From the NCBI GenBank assembly GCA_020633435.1, contig JACKDP010000006.1:434001-498000 (forward strand): a DNA stretch of 64,000 nt. Reading direction: 5' to 3'. Under the pieces are notes generated by a model. The model had not been told where the DNA came from. It did no database searches and was given only the letters and a program-made list of their open reading frames with translations. The translations under genes and the position numbers were made by a program. Positions 62,301-64,000 of the stretch are shown in pieces; the stretch's first letter is position 1; every line of letters starts with the position of its first letter. The DNA is from Myxococcales bacterium (GTDB lineage: Bacteria > Myxococcota_A > Bradymonadia > UBA7976 > UBA1532).

Positions 62301-62477
62301 CTGGAACTCCTCGGTTTCGGAGGCTGTTCGTCGGCCTCGGGTGCTCCTACGGCGCCGTCGTCGCGGTTGGATCTTCGGCCCGCACTTTTTTTTCGGGGCC
62401 GATCACCGGAGAAATGACGCCACGACGATCCAGCCGGCGATCGACCTGCGTAGGAGCGGCATGCACGGGGCGCGACC

Positions 62478-62782
62478 ATGACGTTCCTGGCCCAGGATCA
62501 GGACCGCCTGGCGCGCTTCCGCGCGGGGGATCGAGCGCTGCTCGCCGAGGTGTACGACCACTACCTCGACGGGCTCGCGAGGGTGCTGCGCATGGGCTTT
62601 CGCCTCCAGACCGCCGAGGGACTCCGCCTGGTGCCCCCCCTCACCTCCACCTTCGAGGTCGAGTGCCTGTGCCACGACGTCTTCCTGCGAGCCTTCGCGG
62701 ACGGCGCCCGCCAGGCCTACGACGGCGAGCGCCCGTTCGGGACGTGGCTCATGCGCATCGCCCGCAACCTGAGCACCGCCCC
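62478..62782 (+). pseudogene. Truncated ECF sigma factor (regions 1-2 only)
   Basis: ATG 62478 starts an ECF sigma-like sequence, DRLARFRAGDRALLAEVYDH, with FEVECLCHDVFLRAFADGAR and RPFGTWLMRIARNL, the end of region 2. After ARNLSTAP (about 62775) the sigma homology stops: the frame continues in Ser/Pro-rich nonsense to 63125. Region 4, needed for -35 recognition, is absent. Immediately downstream a different gene's coding sense begins in another frame. The original sigma would be about 190 residues. Confidence 0.6.
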
Positions 62783-63811
62783 GAGGACTACCGCGCCCTC
62801 ATTGGCCAGTACCTCGCCGCCAGCGACCTGGACGCCTGGCCCAACACGGGCGTGCTGCTGGCCGCCTCCAAGGACCAGGAGACGCATGAGTGGGAGCCCT
62901 TCCGCGCGGGCGTCTTCAGCCATGAGGTCCGGTCGGGGCTGCTGGGCGCGGCCGACACCAACGGCGACGGCTTCATCGAGTACACCGAGCTCGGCGCCTA
63001 CGTGGCGGCCGCCAACCTCTCCATCACGGTGGCGGCCGCCCGGCCCCAGGTCGTGGCCCGACCGCCGGCCGCGGACCGGCACCGCGCGCTCACGGACATC
63101 ACCGCCGGCCCGCAGCATTTCCTGAGTCTTCCCAAGGACTTCCGGGGCCGCGCCTGGCTGGAGGACGACCGCGGCGACCGCTACGCCGACTTCAACGCCG
63201 CCGGCGACGCGCCCATCGTCATCGCGCTGGCCGACACCCGCTACTACCTGCGCCAGACGAACCAGGAGGCCGTCGTCGCGCTCGACCGCCCCGGCACCGT
63301 CACCGCCCTGAGCTGGCGCCCCCGCGCCCTCGCCCAGCGCGGGGCCGTCGACGACGCCTTCCGCCGCGACCTCTTCGGCGTCGGCTTCGGCCCGGGGTTC
63401 TACCAGGGCTTCATCTCGCGGGCCGACCTGCTGGCGGCCCACCGCCAGCGCGACACCCTGCCGCTGCCCCCGGCCATCGAGCTGGGGGCCGTCGCCGAGG
63501 CGCCCCGCCGGTTCGGGCCGTGGCCCTGGGTGGCCACCGGCGTCGCGGTGGCGGCGGGGGCCGGCGCGGTGGTCTTCGGGCAGAGCGCCCAGGCCGACTA
63601 CGACGCCTTGCAGAGTCGCCTCGCGCGCCGGGGCCTCGACGATCCCGACGCCCGGACCCGGATCGCCACGGAGCGCGACTGGAGCAACGGCCTGGCCGTG
63701 GGCGCCGGCGTCGCCGCCGCGGCCGCCCTGACGCTCTTCCTGCTGGACGCCCCCACCCCCATCCAGCCCAGCGCCGGCCCCCAGGGCATCGGCGTGGCGG
63801 GGAGGTTCTGA
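62783..63811 (+). pseudogene. C-terminal remnant of a caspase-like EF-loop membrane protein
   Basis: The coding sense (frame starting EDYRALIGQYLAASDLDAWP) matches the C-terminal end of the caspase-like domain of myxobacterial exported proteins: TGVLLAASKDQETHEWEPFR, AGVFSHEVRSGLLGAADTN, then an EF-hand-like loop DTNGDGFIEYTEL. A strand-rich domain follows, and near the end two hydrophobic helices (WPWVATGVAVAAGAGAVVFG, LAVGAGVAAAAALTLFLL). No start codon in good context and no His/Cys dyad remain, so the N-terminal catalytic part is missing. It ends one base into the next ATG (TGATG). Confidence 0.6.
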
Positions 63812-64000
63812 TGCGCTACGCCCTCGCCCTGCTGGTCGGCCTGGCCGGCTGCACCCTCGATCCCGATGAGCTGCTGGAGCAGACGGAGCTGCAGGTGACC
63901 GTGGTGGGCATCGACCCGTCCGCGCGCACGCTGCGCGTCGCCGTGGAGCGCGACGAGGCCGCGGTGGCCGACCTCGCCCCCACCGTCGAGGGCCAGCGGA
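63811..64000 (+). CDS. Start of an exported lipoprotein gene (3' end outside window)
   Basis: ATG 63811 overlaps the preceding stop (TGATG), with GGAGG about eight bases upstream. MRYALALLVGLAGCTLDPDE is a lipoprotein signal with lipobox LAGC. The 63 visible residues then become beta-rich (ELQVTVVGIDPSARTLRVAV). The position after the caspase remnant suggests an operon of exported proteins. Function cannot be told from this fragment. Confidence 0.75.
   Translation, partial: MRYALALLVGLAGCTLDPDELLEQTELQVTVVGIDPSARTLRVAVERDEAAVADLAPTVEGQR

Noticed and set aside
62478..63125. Complete 215-residue sigma factor
   Set aside because: The last 115 residues are Ser/Pro/Arg nonsense out of frame with the caspase-like sequence; region 4 is absent.

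Overview
The window is about 75% GC and looks like a chromosomal piece of an uncultured or little-studied member of the Myxococcota (Deltaproteobacteria sensu lato). Three things point there: a MYXO-CTERM-type C-terminal anchor and a 15-copy MopE-like Cys/Asp repeat protein at 29-33.7 kb; five Ser/Thr kinase-like genes, one with the HxDVSPxN catalytic loop often seen in myxobacteria; and a very large number of lipoproteins (at least ten lipoboxes). No phage, transposase, integrase or CRISPR array was seen. This assignment is inference from protein style, not from a marker gene.

Layout. 0-5.4 kb: overlapping genes for a TPR-type protein, a large TPR lipoprotein, a coiled-coil lipoprotein and two small lipoproteins; two of them need frameshift correction. 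5.5-8.3 kb: a two-GAF histidine kinase coupled to a TPR/HEAT lipoprotein. 8.3-16.1 kb: RNase R, a PEGA kinase, a triple-parvulin lipoprotein foldase, a DUF72 protein and a soluble kinase. 16.1-21.3 kb: a secreted FG-GAP-like protein divergent from an ECF sigma factor that overlaps a membrane kinase and then a degenerate pseudokinase. 21.2-23.4 kb: siroheme sulfite/nitrite reductase plus DUF934. 23.4-26.9 kb: three unknown genes divergent from a CAP-domain lipoprotein. 26.9-29 kb: tRNA-Cys with a textbook promoter and terminator, MsrB and a polysaccharide deacetylase. 29-37.5 kb: the giant surface protein, a beta-propeller-like lipoprotein and PlsB. 37.4-43.8 kb: rimI, engB and two membrane proteins (one ResB-like), divergent from glyA and a membrane sulfatase-fold enzyme. 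43.8-51.7 kb: a Zn-ribbon protein divergent from a Zn-ribbon/PEGA kinase, a CinA-type MoCF protein and a three-gene envelope operon. 51.9-58.9 kb: a secreted protein, dapD, a membrane protein, a lipoprotein, an amidohydrolase, a BtpA-like protein and a TonB-like protein. 58.9-61.2 kb: folD-gcvT-gcvH. 61.4-64 kb: an Asp-rich lipoprotein, a truncated ECF sigma gene joined out of frame to the tail of a caspase-like gene, and the start of another lipoprotein.

How the genes fit together. Housekeeping functions (one-carbon metabolism by glyA, folD and gcvTH; lysine synthesis by dapD; phospholipid synthesis by plsB; RNase R; engB; rimI) are interleaved with envelope biogenesis and kinase signalling. 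Genes are densely packed, with ATGA/GTGA/TTGA overlaps marking operons. A second theme is promoter architecture: at several genes a -10-like hexamer ends only 6-7 nt before the start codon, which predicts leaderless mRNAs.

Quality caution. Single-base frame changes occur near 2.77, 3.92, 4.09, 33.44 kb and several times between 19.8 and 20.75 kb, and there is a broken junction near 62.78 kb. Many lie in G/C runs, so sequencing or assembly error must be excluded before calling these pseudogenes.
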